A DNA stretch of 64,000 nucleotides from an uncultured Celeribacter sp. (GTDB lineage Bacteria > Pseudomonadota > Alphaproteobacteria > Rhodobacterales > Rhodobacteraceae), in the NCBI RefSeq assembly GCF_963676475.1, contig NZ_OY781106.1, positions 310,001 through 374,000 on the forward strand, read 5' to 3'. Numbering within the stretch: position 1 is the stretch's first letter; every line of letters begins with the position of its first letter. This document shows, in pieces, positions 40,692-49,829 of the stretch. The notes below the pieces were generated by a model that ran no database searches, was not told the origin of the DNA, and was given only the letters and a program-made list of their open reading frames with translations. The position numbers and the translations under genes were made by a program.

Positions 40692-42854
40692 GTGCGCGCC
40701 CTCACAAAACTGGCTCAGATCCCCCTCGACATCGTCGATGATCAACACGGGCGGTTGTTCCTGTGGCTGCCCGTGTGTTTCGGCACGGGCGTGGGGCTGT
40801 TCTTTGCCCAGTCTTTGGAACCCTCTCGCATGGTCCTCTGGACGCTGGCGGGGCTGAGCCTTCTGGCCGCGCTCGCTTTGATCAAGACACCGCCCCGTGT
40901 GGCACCTCTGTTGGTGGCGGCATTGGCCGTCACTTTGGGCTTTCTCTCCGCCGGTTTACGCACCCATCTGGTGGCCGAACCCGTTCTGACGTTTCGCTAT
41001 TACGGCCCCGTCGAAGGCCGGGTGATCAAGATCGACCGTTCCGCTTCCGACGCCCTGCGCCTGACCCTCGATCACGTCACCCTGCGCGATTTTTCTCCGT
41101 CGCGCACCCCCGCACGTGTCCGCGTCTCGCTTCATGGTGCGCAAGACTTCGTGACCCCCGAGCCGGGGCTGCGCCTCGCCATGACCGCGCATCTCTCGCC
41201 GCCGCCCGGTCCCACAGAACCCGGCGGGTTCGATTTTCAGCGCATGGCCTGGTTCGACCGTCTCGGCGCGGTGGGGTATACCCGGACACCTGTCCTGCGC
41301 GCCGCCGAGGTCGATCCCTCGCCCCTGCTGTGGGTGCATCGTCTGCGCCAGACGCTCTCACAAGCGCTGCAGACCCAGCTCCCGGGAGAGACCGGCGCCT
41401 TTGCCGCCGCCATTCTCACCGGCGAACGCTCCGGCATTTCGCAAGAGACCGCCGAGCATCTCAGGGGCGCGAACCTCTCGCATCTTTTGGCGATCTCCGG
41501 CCTGCACATGGGGCTTTTGACCGGCGCGGTGTTCTTTGCGCTGCGGCTCATGCTGGCGATGATCCCGGGCGCCGCGCTCAAATGGCCCTTGAAAAAACTC
41601 GCGGCGGGCGGCGCGCTGGCGGCGGGGGCCTTCTACCTCGCTTTGTCCGGCTTCAATGTTGCGACCGAGCGCGCCTTTGTCATGGTCTCCGTCATGCTCG
41701 TCGCCGTGCTCTTGGACCGTCAGGCGATTTCCTTGCGCGCCGTCGCCATCGCCGCCCTCATCCTCTTGGTGCTGCAACCCGAGGTGCTCCCCGAACCCGG
41801 CTTTCAGATGTCTTTCGCCGCCACCACCGCCCTCGTTGCTGTCTTCACCATCGTGCGGCGGATGCATCTCATGGCGCGTTGGCCGCGTTGGCTCAGTGGT
41901 GTCACCACCGTGATCCTCTCCTCGGCCGTCGCGGGCATCGCCACGGCGCCGGTCGCCGCCGCGCATTTCAACCGGATCGCTGATTTCGGCCTGATCGCCA
42001 ATGTTTCCGCCGTGCCCCTCATGGGGGCGCTCGTTATGCCTGCGGCCATCGTGGCCGTTTTGCTCACGCCCTTGGGGCTCCAGGGCATTGCCTTGTCCAT
42101 CATGGGCCTTGGCATTCGCTGGATTCTCTTTGTTGCGGAAACCGTGTCCTCTTGGGAGGGCGCGGTCAGTCGCATCGTCTCGCCTCCCGCGGCCACATTG
42201 CCGCTCATCGCCTTGGGAGGGTTGTTCGTCATGCTGTGGCGAGGACGGTGGCAAAACCTTGGAATTCTGCCTGTTTTTGCGGGTTTCCTGCTCTGGGCGA
42301 TGCACGAGCGGCCCGCACTTTTGATCACTGACGATGGGGCTTTGGTCGGGCGGATGAGTGCTGAGGGGCGCGCGCTGTCAAAGCCCAAAGGTACAGGCTT
42401 TGCCGCCACCGTTTGGCTTGAAAACGATGGCGATGTCCCGGATCAGGCGATGGCCGCCGCTCGGGGGATGCCGCCTTTGGATGTCGGGCCGGTGCGTGTG
42501 GCGCAGGTCACGGGGCGTGGTTGGCAAGACACCGCGCGGGAGGTTTGCGGGGCCGCGGATGTCGTGATCGTCAACAAGCTTTGGGAAGAGGAGATGCCAA
42601 AGGGCTGTCTTCTGATTGATCTCGGATTTCTGCGGCAAAGCGGGGCTTTGGCGCTGAGTGAGGCTGGCGGCGAGGTGCGTCTGATCACTGCCTATGCCGC
42701 CTCCGGTGTGCGTTATTGGAACACGCCAGATTTGCGGGGCGAATGGGGCGTGACGGCACGGGTGGCCCGCGCCGAGCGTGCGCCCGCAACCATGGGGCTG
42801 CGGTTCGGTCAGACTGACGCGCAAGCGACGCGTTTCGCATTTGCCACGCGCTAA
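40692..42854 (+). CDS. comEC: ComEC/Rec2-family DNA uptake membrane protein
   Basis: 720 residues, starting at a GTG. The N-terminal DUF4131-type domain is followed by the multi-helix competence domain (ANLSHLLAISGLHMGLLTG, LALSGFNVATERAFVMVSVM) and a C-terminal region without the full metallo-beta-lactamase domain. ComEC is the inner-membrane channel for single-stranded DNA in transformation; in Rhodobacter it is also needed to take up DNA delivered by gene transfer agents. It fits with the GTA lysis genes in this window. Confidence 0.9.
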   Translation: MRALTKLAQIPLDIVDDQHGRLFLWLPVCFGTGVGLFFAQSLEPSRMVLWTLAGLSLLAALALIKTPPRVAPLLVAALAVTLGFLSAGLRTHLVAEPVLTFRYYGPVEGRVIKIDRSASDALRLTLDHVTLRDFSPSRTPARVRVSLHGAQDFVTPEPGLRLAMTAHLSPPPGPTEPGGFDFQRMAWFDRLGAVGYTRTPVLRAAEVDPSPLLWVHRLRQTLSQALQTQLPGETGAFAAAILTGERSGISQETAEHLRGANLSHLLAISGLHMGLLTGAVFFALRLMLAMIPGAALKWPLKKLAAGGALAAGAFYLALSGFNVATERAFVMVSVMLVAVLLDRQAISLRAVAIAALILLVLQPEVLPEPGFQMSFAATTALVAVFTIVRRMHLMARWPRWLSGVTTVILSSAVAGIATAPVAAAHFNRIADFGLIANVSAVPLMGALVMPAAIVAVLLTPLGLQGIALSIMGLGIRWILFVAETVSSWEGAVSRIVSPPAATLPLIALGGLFVMLWRGRWQNLGILPVFAGFLLWAMHERPALLITDDGALVGRMSAEGRALSKPKGTGFAATVWLENDGDVPDQAMAAARGMPPLDVGPVRVAQVTGRGWQDTAREVCGAADVVIVNKLWEEEMPKGCLLIDLGFLRQSGALALSEAGGEVRLITAYAASGVRYWNTPDLRGEWGVTARVARAERAPATMGLRFGQTDAQATRFAFATR

Positions 42855-42860
42855 AAGAAA

Positions 42861-42887
42861 AACGCCGCACGGGAATGTGCGGCGCTT
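42861..42887 (-). terminator. Terminator of lexA
   Basis: CGCCGCAC (42863-42870)/GTGCGGCG (42877-42884) with a 6-base loop. The minus strand continues TTTTTCTTTTAG. It also lies just after comEC. Confidence 0.85.
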
Positions 42888-42911
42888 TCCGAGCGAACTC
42901 ATTGAGTTGTG

Positions 42912-43631
42912 TCAGTAGCTGCGGATCAGACCGACCAGCTTGCCCTGCACCTCGACCATATCGGAGGGCAGTACACGGGTCTCAAACGCCGGGTTGGCGG
43001 CTTCGAGCGCGATCATGTCGCCTTGGCGTTTGTAGCGTTTCAGCGTGGTTTCATAGCCTTCGACCATGGCGACGATGATGTCGCCGTCTTTGGCCTGGCT
43101 GGTTTCGCGAATGACCACGATGTCGCCGTGGTTGATCCCGGCCTCGATCATGGATTCGCCTTTGACCTCAAGCGCATAGTGATTGCCACGCCCCGACAGC
43201 ATGGAGCCGGGGACGGCCACGTTCATGGCACCATCGGACACTGCCTCAATGGGGACGCCGGCGGCGATCTTGCCCATGATCGGCAGGTTGATCGCGGTGA
43301 CGGTTTCAATGTCCAGCGCGCTTGCGGGCGGCGGGGCATCCGGGCGGTCGCCGTCGATCACACGCGGGTTGAACCCACCGGAGTGTGCCGCAGAGGTCGA
43401 GGGCGCGCCACCAAGGCTTTCCGGCAGCTTCACGATCTCAATGGCGCGCGCGCGATGCGCCAGACGCCGGATAAACCCGCGTTCTTCGAGGGCGGTGATC
43501 AGCCGGTGAATGCCGGATTTGGACCGTAGATCAAGCGCCTCTTTCATTTCATCGAAAGACGGTGGTACGCCGTCACGCTGCATCCGCGTGTTGATAAAAT
43601 CCAGAAGCTGGAGTTGCTTTTTCGTCAGCAT
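42912..43631 (-). CDS. lexA: LexA repressor
   Basis: 239 residues. N-terminal winged helix (MLTKKQLQLLDFINTRMQRD, SKSGIHRLITALEERG), self-cleavage site Ala124-Gly125 in KIAAGVPIE, catalytic Ser160 (GESMIEAG) and Lys198 (YETTLKRY). Represses SOS genes until RecA triggers cleavage. The ATG at 43631 fits the family; the frame is open upstream to 43970 but past the operator. Controlled by the tandem LexA box at 43889-43914. Confidence 0.95.
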   Translation of the reverse strand: MLTKKQLQLLDFINTRMQRDGVPPSFDEMKEALDLRSKSGIHRLITALEERGFIRRLAHRARAIEIVKLPESLGGAPSTSAAHSGGFNPRVIDGDRPDAPPPASALDIETVTAINLPIMGKIAAGVPIEAVSDGAMNVAVPGSMLSGRGNHYALEVKGESMIEAGINHGDIVVIRETSQAKDGDIIVAMVEGYETTLKRYKRQGDMIALEAANPAFETRVLPSDMVEVQGKLVGLIRSY

Positions 43632-44084
43632 CGGCTCGGTCCTCTCTTCGCGTGCGGTATCGGCCGCATCGTTTTGTCCTGTCACATGTGAGGCATGATC
43701 CGGGGCAGGGGCGCGATCCGGGGAACGGACCCAATGCACGGGCACCGGAGCGATGGCACCGGATATGCGCATTCGGGACGTTTTTACCCCTGTCGCGGTG
43801 GCGACTTGTAGGTTGCGCGGCGCGCCTTTGGAGCGAAACGCCACAGGTCCCCCTGCACGGGTCAAACCCCAGATGGGTTTTTCACCATGTTCTGATAATG
43901 TTCTACCTGTGTTCTCTAAATGTGTCAATTGTTCTGTCCCAAGCTGTGACGCTTTGCGCATCCTTGCCATGAAGTTGGGACAAACTTGGTTAAAGGGGCG
44001 TTAAAACAGGATGAAGAAAGGCGCAGAGATCAGATGTGCCGTATGAAAGTAACAGACGCGAAAGTTACAGAGAGGGCCAAAGGC
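43632..44084. other. lexA control region and leader
   Basis: 453 bases between lexA and moeA, which are read in the same direction. It holds a tandem LexA box (43889-43914). From there a leader of roughly 250 bases runs to the lexA ATG. No independent gene was found in the leader or in 43971-44084. Confidence 0.6.
43889..43914. promoter_or_regulatory. Tandem alphaproteobacterial LexA box
   Basis: Three GTTC elements (43889, 43900, 43911), each separated by 7 bases (TGATAAT and TACCTGT), give two overlapping GTTC-N7-GTTC boxes, the Rhodobacter-type LexA site. It is 258 bases upstream of the lexA start, consistent with autoregulation. Confidence 0.85.
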
Positions 44085-45257
44085 TCAGAGCCGGATCACA
44101 TCGACCGTATCCCCGGCCTCACGCGCAGGATCATGCGGCGGACGCACCAAAAGCGCGTTGGCGTTGGAGAGGATCGACAAAAGCGAGCTGTCCTGACGCG
44201 CGAAGGGTTCAACACCCTCTGCCGTCAAAATGGCACGCATGTAATGTTCGCGCGGGCCATTCTTGGTCACGGAGTGCAACAGAACGGCTTTTTGGCGCGG
44301 CGCGGGTTGAGGCGGCAAGCCCTGAAGCGCGTCGAGCACGGGCAGCATGAACAGCTTAGCTGTGATCATTGCAGAGACCGGATTGCCGGGCAGGCCCAGC
44401 ATCACGGTGTCGCCCAGACGCCCGGCCATCAGAGGCTTGCCGGGGCGCATGGCGACTTTGTAAAAGGCGCGCTCCATGCCCAGCTCTTCGACCACCTTGC
44501 CGACCAGATCGTGATCGCCCACCGAGGCGCCGCCAATGGAGACGATCACATCGGCCTCCATCGCCATCTCAAACGTGGCCCGGAGCAGGGTCATGTCATC
44601 GGGTGCGATTGGCAACATCCGGGCAATGCCGCCCGCTTGCTCAACCATGGCGGCCAATCCAAAAGCGTTGGAGGCGATGATTTGCGAGGGGCCAGGTGTT
44701 TCGCCCGGCAGCACCAATTCATCCCCCGTCGAGATGATCGCCACCACAGGACGACGCCCGACGGAGACCTCGGCATGGTTCATCGCGGCCAAAAGCGCCA
44801 CGTCCTGCGGCGAAAGGCGGCGAGGGGCGGTGAGGCCATCGGTGGGGCTGAAATCATTGCCTGCGGGGCGGATGTTGCGATTGTCAGAGGGCGTGCAGGT
44901 GAGCGTGATGCGGTCGCCTTGGCGGGTGACGTCCTCTTGGATGATCACGCGGTCGGCGCCTGCGGGCAGGGGGGCGCCGGTGAAAATCCGCACGGCGGTG
45001 CCGGGCCGCACCGTGCCGGAAAACCCATGTCCGGCGGCGCTTTCACCGATCACCTCAAAACCCGCGCCCTCTGAGGTATCGGCATCGCGCACCGCATAGC
45101 CGTCCATGGCGGAGGCATCGAACGGCGGTTGGACCAGACGCGCCATCGCGGTGTCGGCCAGCACGCGACCAGAGGCCTCTCTGAGCGGGACGGTCTCGTG
45201 GTCCAATGGCGTGCAAAGCGCAAACAGATGCGCGAGGGCGTCCTGAACGGAAATCAT
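44085..45257 (-). CDS. moeA: Molybdopterin molybdotransferase MoeA
   Basis: 390 residues: MISVQDALAHLFALCTPLDH, FDASAMDGYAVR and the core GGASVGDHDLV and GLPGNPVSAM motifs. It inserts molybdate into molybdopterin; SoxC in this window needs the cofactor. The start at 45257 has GAGAGAG upstream in the end of moaC; longer in-frame starts lie within moaC. Gap to moaC is 1 base. Confidence 0.94.
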   Translation of the reverse strand: MISVQDALAHLFALCTPLDHETVPLREASGRVLADTAMARLVQPPFDASAMDGYAVRDADTSEGAGFEVIGESAAGHGFSGTVRPGTAVRIFTGAPLPAGADRVIIQEDVTRQGDRITLTCTPSDNRNIRPAGNDFSPTDGLTAPRRLSPQDVALLAAMNHAEVSVGRRPVVAIISTGDELVLPGETPGPSQIIASNAFGLAAMVEQAGGIARMLPIAPDDMTLLRATFEMAMEADVIVSIGGASVGDHDLVGKVVEELGMERAFYKVAMRPGKPLMAGRLGDTVMLGLPGNPVSAMITAKLFMLPVLDALQGLPPQPAPRQKAVLLHSVTKNGPREHYMRAILTAEGVEPFARQDSSLLSILSNANALLVRPPHDPAREAGDTVDVIRL

Positions 45258-45258
45258 G

Positions 45259-45735
45259 TCAGTCTCTCTCGTAGGTGCCGGATTTGCCGCCTTCTTTGCG
45301 CAAAAGACGGGTCTGGACGATCTCCATTCCCTTTTCGGCGGCTTTGAGCATGTCGTAAACGGTGAGGGCGGCGACACTGGCGGCGGTCAGCGCCTCCATC
45401 TCCACGCCGGTCTGGCCAGAGGTCTTGACGGTGGCGCGAATGCGAATGCCCGGCAGGGTTGTGTCCGGTTCGAGATCGAGCGTCACCTTGGTGATCGGCA
45501 GCGGGTGGCACAGCGGGATCAGATCAGAGGTGCGTTTCGACCCCATGATGCCCGCGAGCCGCGCCACGCCCAACACGTCGCCCTTTTTCGCCGTGCCGTC
45601 GGTGACCAGCGCCAGCGTCTCCGGCGTCATCTTGACGGCGCTCTCGGCGGTGGCGAGCCGGTCGGTCACGGGCTTGCCGGACACGTCCACCATATGGGCG
45701 TGGCCCTCCCCGTCGAAATGCGTGAGCTCCGCCAT
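45259..45735 (-). CDS. moaC: Cyclic pyranopterin monophosphate synthase MoaC
   Basis: 158 residues, MAELTHFDGEGHAHMVDVSG, with LIPLCHPLPITKV and GVEMEALTAASVAALTVYDM segments of MoaC. It converts the MoaA product to cyclic pyranopterin monophosphate in molybdopterin synthesis. Its start overlaps the trpC stop by one base. Confidence 0.95.
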   Translation of the reverse strand: MAELTHFDGEGHAHMVDVSGKPVTDRLATAESAVKMTPETLALVTDGTAKKGDVLGVARLAGIMGSKRTSDLIPLCHPLPITKVTLDLEPDTTLPGIRIRATVKTSGQTGVEMEALTAASVAALTVYDMLKAAEKGMEIVQTRLLRKEGGKSGTYERD

Positions 45736-46535
45736 TACACCGGCACCGGGTTGGCGAGCAGCGCGCGTGTCGCGGCCTCGACATCGTCTTGCCGCATCAG
45801 GCTTTCACCGATGAGGAAACAGCGTGCGCCGTAACCGGCCATATCGGCGAGATCCTCGGGCGTGAACAGCCCGCTTTCGCACACGAGCGTCCGATCCGCA
45901 GACGCCAGTTTCGACAGCTCGCGCGTGGTGTCGAGCGTGGTCTCGAAGGTCTTCAGATTGCGGTTGTTGACGCCCAAAAGCGGGGATTTGAGCTTGAGGG
46001 CGCGCTCCAGCTCTTCGGCATTATGCACCTCGATCAGCACATCCATGCCATAGCCGAACGCCGCCTCTTCCAGCTCGGCGGCCAGTGCGTCCTCGACAGA
46101 GGCCATGATGATCAGGATCGCGTCGGCGCCCCAGGCGCGGGCCTCGGCCACCTGATAGGTGTCATACATGAAGTCCTTGCGCAGCACCGGGAGCGAGACC
46201 TCGGCGCGGGCCTGTTTCAGGAACTCCGGCGCGCCTTGGAACGACGGCGTGTCGGTCAGGACGGACAAGCACGTGGCACCGCCGGCCTCATAGGCGCGTG
46301 CGATGGCGGGCGGGTTGAAATCCGGGCGGATGAGGCCCTTGGACGGAGAGGCCTTTTTGACCTCCGCGATCAACCCGTAGCCCGTGCGCGCCGCGGATTG
46401 CAATGCGGTGGCAAAACCTCGCGTGGGGCTTTGCTCGGCGGCCTGCGCCTCAAGATCGGAAAGCGCCACGGCGGCTTTGGCTGCGGCGACTTCTTCGAGC
46501 TTATAGGCTTTGATTTTATCGAGAACATTGGACAT
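45735..46535 (-). CDS. trpC: Indole-3-glycerol phosphate synthase
   Basis: 266 residues with the beta-barrel motifs AEVKKASPSKGLIRPDFNP, CLSVLTDTPSFQG, LRKDFMYD and LLGVNNRNLKTF of TrpC. Closes the indole ring in tryptophan synthesis. In relatives trpC directly follows trpG and trpD; here those lie 11 kb away (57667-59267). It is coupled with moaC and moeA. Confidence 0.96.
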   Translation of the reverse strand: MSNVLDKIKAYKLEEVAAAKAAVALSDLEAQAAEQSPTRGFATALQSAARTGYGLIAEVKKASPSKGLIRPDFNPPAIARAYEAGGATCLSVLTDTPSFQGAPEFLKQARAEVSLPVLRKDFMYDTYQVAEARAWGADAILIIMASVEDALAAELEEAAFGYGMDVLIEVHNAEELERALKLKSPLLGVNNRNLKTFETTLDTTRELSKLASADRTLVCESGLFTPEDLADMAGYGARCFLIGESLMRQDDVEAATRALLANPVPV

Positions 46536-46749
46536 GCGCCTGTGATACAGGGCGGCGCGGGGTAAGGGAAGACAGCAGAGGCAAGGCGTCGCGGGAATTA
46601 TTCAGAACATTTTGGAGGTAGTCATTCAGCAATAAGGTCATTTTGTTGTCAGTGGCGGTTTCGTAATCTCTGGTCATCGAAGGGGCGCAACACCGCAAAC
46701 CTTTCGCAACCACATGTAAACGTTACGAAATACAGCTTGTAGATCACCC

Positions 46750-47691
46750 ATGTTCCGCATCAAAACGCTCACCTCCGCTCTGGCGCTCGGTCTTGCTCTG
46801 GCAACGCCCTCTTGCGCACAAGGTGTTCAGGAAGCCCCCTCGACCGTCGGCGCAACCTATGTGCCCGAATCCGCCACAAAGGCCCTCGCGCCGGGCGAGA
46901 AAATCGAAAACTTCTTCAACAAAAACGTCTCCCAAGACTACATCCTGCAAAAGCTGACGGACCGGGTGTATTTCTACCAGCACCAGTTCTACGGCACGAT
47001 CTTTTACGTCGGTGACGAAGGCGTGCTGATGATCGACGCGCTCGAAGGCAGCGCCGACACGCTTAAAGCTGCCGTGGCCGAGGTCACTGACCTGCCGATC
47101 ACCGCGATCCTCTATTCTCACTACCACGCCGACCACATCGCCGATGCGGCCAAGTTGTTGGAAAGCCTCCCGGATGCGCGTGTCATCGCGACCGAGGCCA
47201 CCGTGCATGTGATGGACGAGACCGGCTCCAATCTGCCGCGCCCGACCGAGGTGATCTCGCCTGACGTCAACAGCTTTGCTTTCGAGGATCTGACCGTCCG
47301 CGTCGTGCCCTTCGCCGAGACCGCCCACGCCCATGACCACGCGATTTATGTCCTCGAAGGCACTGGCGTCGTGCATGTGCCGGACGTGATCAACCCGGAT
47401 CAGCCGCCGTTCTGGTCCTTTGCGGGCGCCGATGTGAAGTTCTACAAAACCTTCCTCGATGATCTCGAAGCCGCCGTTGGCCAAGCGCTCGGCAAGGTGC
47501 CGTGGGGCGCAGGTCTTGAGCACCCCGAAGAGCTGAACGCCCACACCGCCTATCTGTCGAACTGGATCGCAGAGATCGGCAAATACGCCACCGAGGTGCT
47601 GCGTCCGAAATACGGTGAGTATTACGGCTTCGAATACGCCACGCCGAAAAACGCTGAATTGGTGGGCATGTATATGTTCTCCTACCGCTAA
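46750..47691 (+). CDS. Secreted metallo-beta-lactamase-fold hydrolase
   Basis: 313 residues. A signal sequence (about 1-23, ending ATPSCAQG, possibly a lipoprotein cysteine) precedes an MBL domain with HxHxDH in SHYHADHIAD, a second histidine in AHAHDHAIY and the metal-bridging Asp in VHVPDVI. Closest in pattern to quinoprotein-relay/beta-lactamase-like hydrolases. The substrate is unknown. The stop TAA is formed by the first bases of the 115-bp repeat. First gene of the islet between trpC and trpD. Confidence 0.83.
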   Translation: MFRIKTLTSALALGLALATPSCAQGVQEAPSTVGATYVPESATKALAPGEKIENFFNKNVSQDYILQKLTDRVYFYQHQFYGTIFYVGDEGVLMIDALEGSADTLKAAVAEVTDLPITAILYSHYHADHIADAAKLLESLPDARVIATEATVHVMDETGSNLPRPTEVISPDVNSFAFEDLTVRVVPFAETAHAHDHAIYVLEGTGVVHVPDVINPDQPPFWSFAGADVKFYKTFLDDLEAAVGQALGKVPWGAGLEHPEELNAHTAYLSNWIAEIGKYATEVLRPKYGEYYGFEYATPKNAELVGMYMFSYR

Positions 47692-47803
47692 AGCGTTTCT
47701 CAAAAAACTTGAGGCACTCAATTTTTGAGAAGCGGAGCAATATCAATTCAGTGTGGCAAGGTTTTTCGCTCAATCTGATTCAGATTAAACGAAAAACGCT
47801 TTA
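47689..47803 (+). repeat. 115-bp double-hairpin element, copy 3
   Basis: Same length and ends as the copies at 21604 and 37362. The left hairpin carries a paired change (TTTTTC to TTTCTC on one arm and GAAAAA to GAGAAG on the other) that keeps most of the pairing. Its first three bases are the stop codon of the MBL-fold gene. Confidence 0.92.
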
Positions 47804-47866
47804 AGGTGGACCGCTTATCAGGCCCCTTTCTGGTCACGGACCAGGGCCAGAGAGGGTAAAATAAAG

Positions 47867-47899
47867 ACGCACCGGGATGATGTTTCGGTGCGTTTTTTT
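47867..47899 (+). terminator. Terminator downstream of the MBL-fold gene
   Basis: ACGCACCG (47867-47874)/CGGTGCGT (47886-47893) with T's to 47899. Confidence 0.85.
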
Positions 47900-47941
47900 G
47901 GTGCGTTTTGATGGGGCCGATGGGAGACGAAAACCCGCCCG

Positions 47942-48592
47942 TCATTCCTCCAGATAGGCCCAGTCCGTCACCCGACGAATGTCCGCGATAAAATCCACGA
48001 CATTTCCATCAAAGCCAAATGTGCGGGATTGGTGCTCTGGCAAAAGATAAATGCATGTGGAATCCTTCCAAGCAACTTTAAAACTTACATATTTTGTCTG
48101 TGAAAAATCAGGAGCTATAACATTTTTCTGAGGCTCAGAAAATTGCCAACTTACAGTCGCTTGGAGGTCTTTTGAATACCAGACCATCGCACGTGCTGAC
48201 GTGCCACGGGCCCAAACTTCAAATGTAACGCCTCCGCGCGTGATTGAACCAATATTCTTATAAAATCTAATAGCACCTGCATTAAATGCGCGATGAGCAT
48301 GAAAATGGATGCCATTGGCAGCACGAGGATCGGTCAATCCATCTACAACCGCAGGATTGGCATAAAGCAATCCGCCGTCTTCATCATGTTCGCCCTCATG
48401 TACCTGATTGAAACAGGTGCGCATTTTATAGGCGCCATAATAGACGGTCCGAAGTTCGGGATTGTGCGACTCGCTCAGGTAGGGACAAAGCGGTGATCGG
48501 GCAGATACGTCTTGTGCGGTGGCGGGCTGTGCGGCCAAGTTTGCTGCGATGGCACTCAAAATTGCGATAAGGAGGGCGTGGGGGCGGATCAT
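47942..48592 (-). CDS. Secreted protein of unknown function, low GC
   Basis: 216 residues: signal peptide (MIRPHALLIAILSAIAANLA, cleaved after PATA), then a beta-rich body with four cysteines and no recognised domain (HEGEHDEDGGLLYANPAV, FHAHRAFNAGAIRFYKN). The ATG overlaps the P450 stop (ATGA), so it is coupled with that gene; upstream in-frame starts lie inside the P450. Bases 48030-48400 are clearly more AT-rich than the neighbours, a sign of acquisition from elsewhere. Confidence 0.7.
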   Translation of the reverse strand: MIRPHALLIAILSAIAANLAAQPATAQDVSARSPLCPYLSESHNPELRTVYYGAYKMRTCFNQVHEGEHDEDGGLLYANPAVVDGLTDPRAANGIHFHAHRAFNAGAIRFYKNIGSITRGGVTFEVWARGTSARAMVWYSKDLQATVSWQFSEPQKNVIAPDFSQTKYVSFKVAWKDSTCIYLLPEHQSRTFGFDGNVVDFIADIRRVTDWAYLEE

Positions 48593-49770
48593 ATCTGCAC
48601 CCGCAAATTCGCAAGCCCATGGAAATGCCAAGTGTCGGCATATCTGGGCGTCTCGGTCAGGCGCAGATTGGGGTAACGTTCGAACAACCGGGGCAGGGCG
48701 ACGCGCATCTCCAGCCGCGCGAGAGGGGCCCCGACGCAGAAATGAATACCCGCGCCGAAAGCCGCGTTCTGTTTCACCTTGCGGCTCGGGTCGAAGCGAT
48801 CGGGATCGTCCCAAGTGTCGTCATCGCGGCCCGCGGCGGCCAGCAAAAGCCCGATCTTATCGCCGCGTTTCAAATCCTCGCCGAGGAAAGTCGTGTCCTC
48901 ATAGACCCAACGCTGAAACAGATGCAGCGGCGGGTCATAGCGCAACAGCTCCTCGATGGTGCCGTCAATCTTTTCGTCCGACAGGAATTCCCGCGGCGTT
49001 TCCTGCTCCAAGAGCGTCTTCACCGCGAGGCCAAGGCTGTGCACGGTCGCCTCATGGCCCGCGTTCAACAGCAGGATACAGGTGGTGATCAGCTCATCCG
49101 TGGTCAGTTTCTCGCCCTCGGATTCCGCTGTGATGAGCGAGGTGATCAGATCGTCCGCCGGTTGCGACCGCCGCGTCTCGACGTAAGAGCGCATGAAGTC
49201 GGAGAACTCCGTGGCGGCCTGTGAGGCGGCCTCTTCGATCTCCCGCGTGCGGGTCGGCGTGTAGACCGCGACCATGGCGTTGGACCAGGAGAGCAATTGC
49301 TCCGACATCTCTTCGGGCACGCCCAAAAGGCGACAGATGATCCGCACCGGCACCATTTTCGCAAAGGCGGGCATGAGGTCGAATTCGCCCTTGGGAAAGC
49401 GGTCGATCAGGTCGTCCACGATCTCTTCGAGATCCGGCACCAATGCCCTGATCCGGCGCGAGGTAAAGGCGCGCAGCACCAAAGAGCGCAGACGTTTGTG
49501 CCTGTCACCTTCCAGCTCCAGCATCGAGTGATCTTCAATGTCGTAAAAGGCGCGCAGATGGTCGGGAATGTCGGGCGCGAATCCCTCCGGCGCCTCGCGG
49601 CCAAAGCGGTTGTCCCTGAGGGCCATAGACACGCCATCATAATGCGCAATCACCGGCAGGCTCAGTTCCTCCCAGAACACCATTTTGCCGCCCACACGCA
49701 AGCGGTCGTAAAACAGGTAGGGATTCTGGACAAAGGCGGGATCGTTCGGGGCGCAGGAAAAACGTTTCAT
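48589..49770 (-). CDS. Cytochrome P450
   Basis: 393 residues, bacterial class I P450. I-helix oxygen-binding motif LLNAGHEATVH, ExxR in EELLRYDPP, and heme cysteine C345 in FGAGIHFCVGAPLARLE. The start at 49770 follows GAGGGG. Substrate unknown; no ferredoxin or reductase gene is adjacent. It is read with the secreted protein gene and is divergent from dctB across 59 bases. Confidence 0.92.
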   Translation of the reverse strand: MKRFSCAPNDPAFVQNPYLFYDRLRVGGKMVFWEELSLPVIAHYDGVSMALRDNRFGREAPEGFAPDIPDHLRAFYDIEDHSMLELEGDRHKRLRSLVLRAFTSRRIRALVPDLEEIVDDLIDRFPKGEFDLMPAFAKMVPVRIICRLLGVPEEMSEQLLSWSNAMVAVYTPTRTREIEEAASQAATEFSDFMRSYVETRRSQPADDLITSLITAESEGEKLTTDELITTCILLLNAGHEATVHSLGLAVKTLLEQETPREFLSDEKIDGTIEELLRYDPPLHLFQRWVYEDTTFLGEDLKRGDKIGLLLAAAGRDDDTWDDPDRFDPSRKVKQNAAFGAGIHFCVGAPLARLEMRVALPRLFERYPNLRLTETPRYADTWHFHGLANLRVQI

Positions 49771-49829
49771 ATCCCCTCTTTGACTGCGAAGTGCTTTTAT
49801 TTGCAAGCGGGGTTTTCTACTCTCTCCCC

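Noticed and set aside
43632..43970. N-terminally extended LexA starting at 43970
   Set aside because: The extension would begin upstream of the LexA operator and has no similarity to LexA; the domain starts exactly at 43631.
21604..47803. CRISPR array or phage attachment sites
   Set aside because: The three 115-bp copies are tens of kilobases apart in both orientations with no spacers, integrase or tRNA, so a mobile hairpin element fits better.
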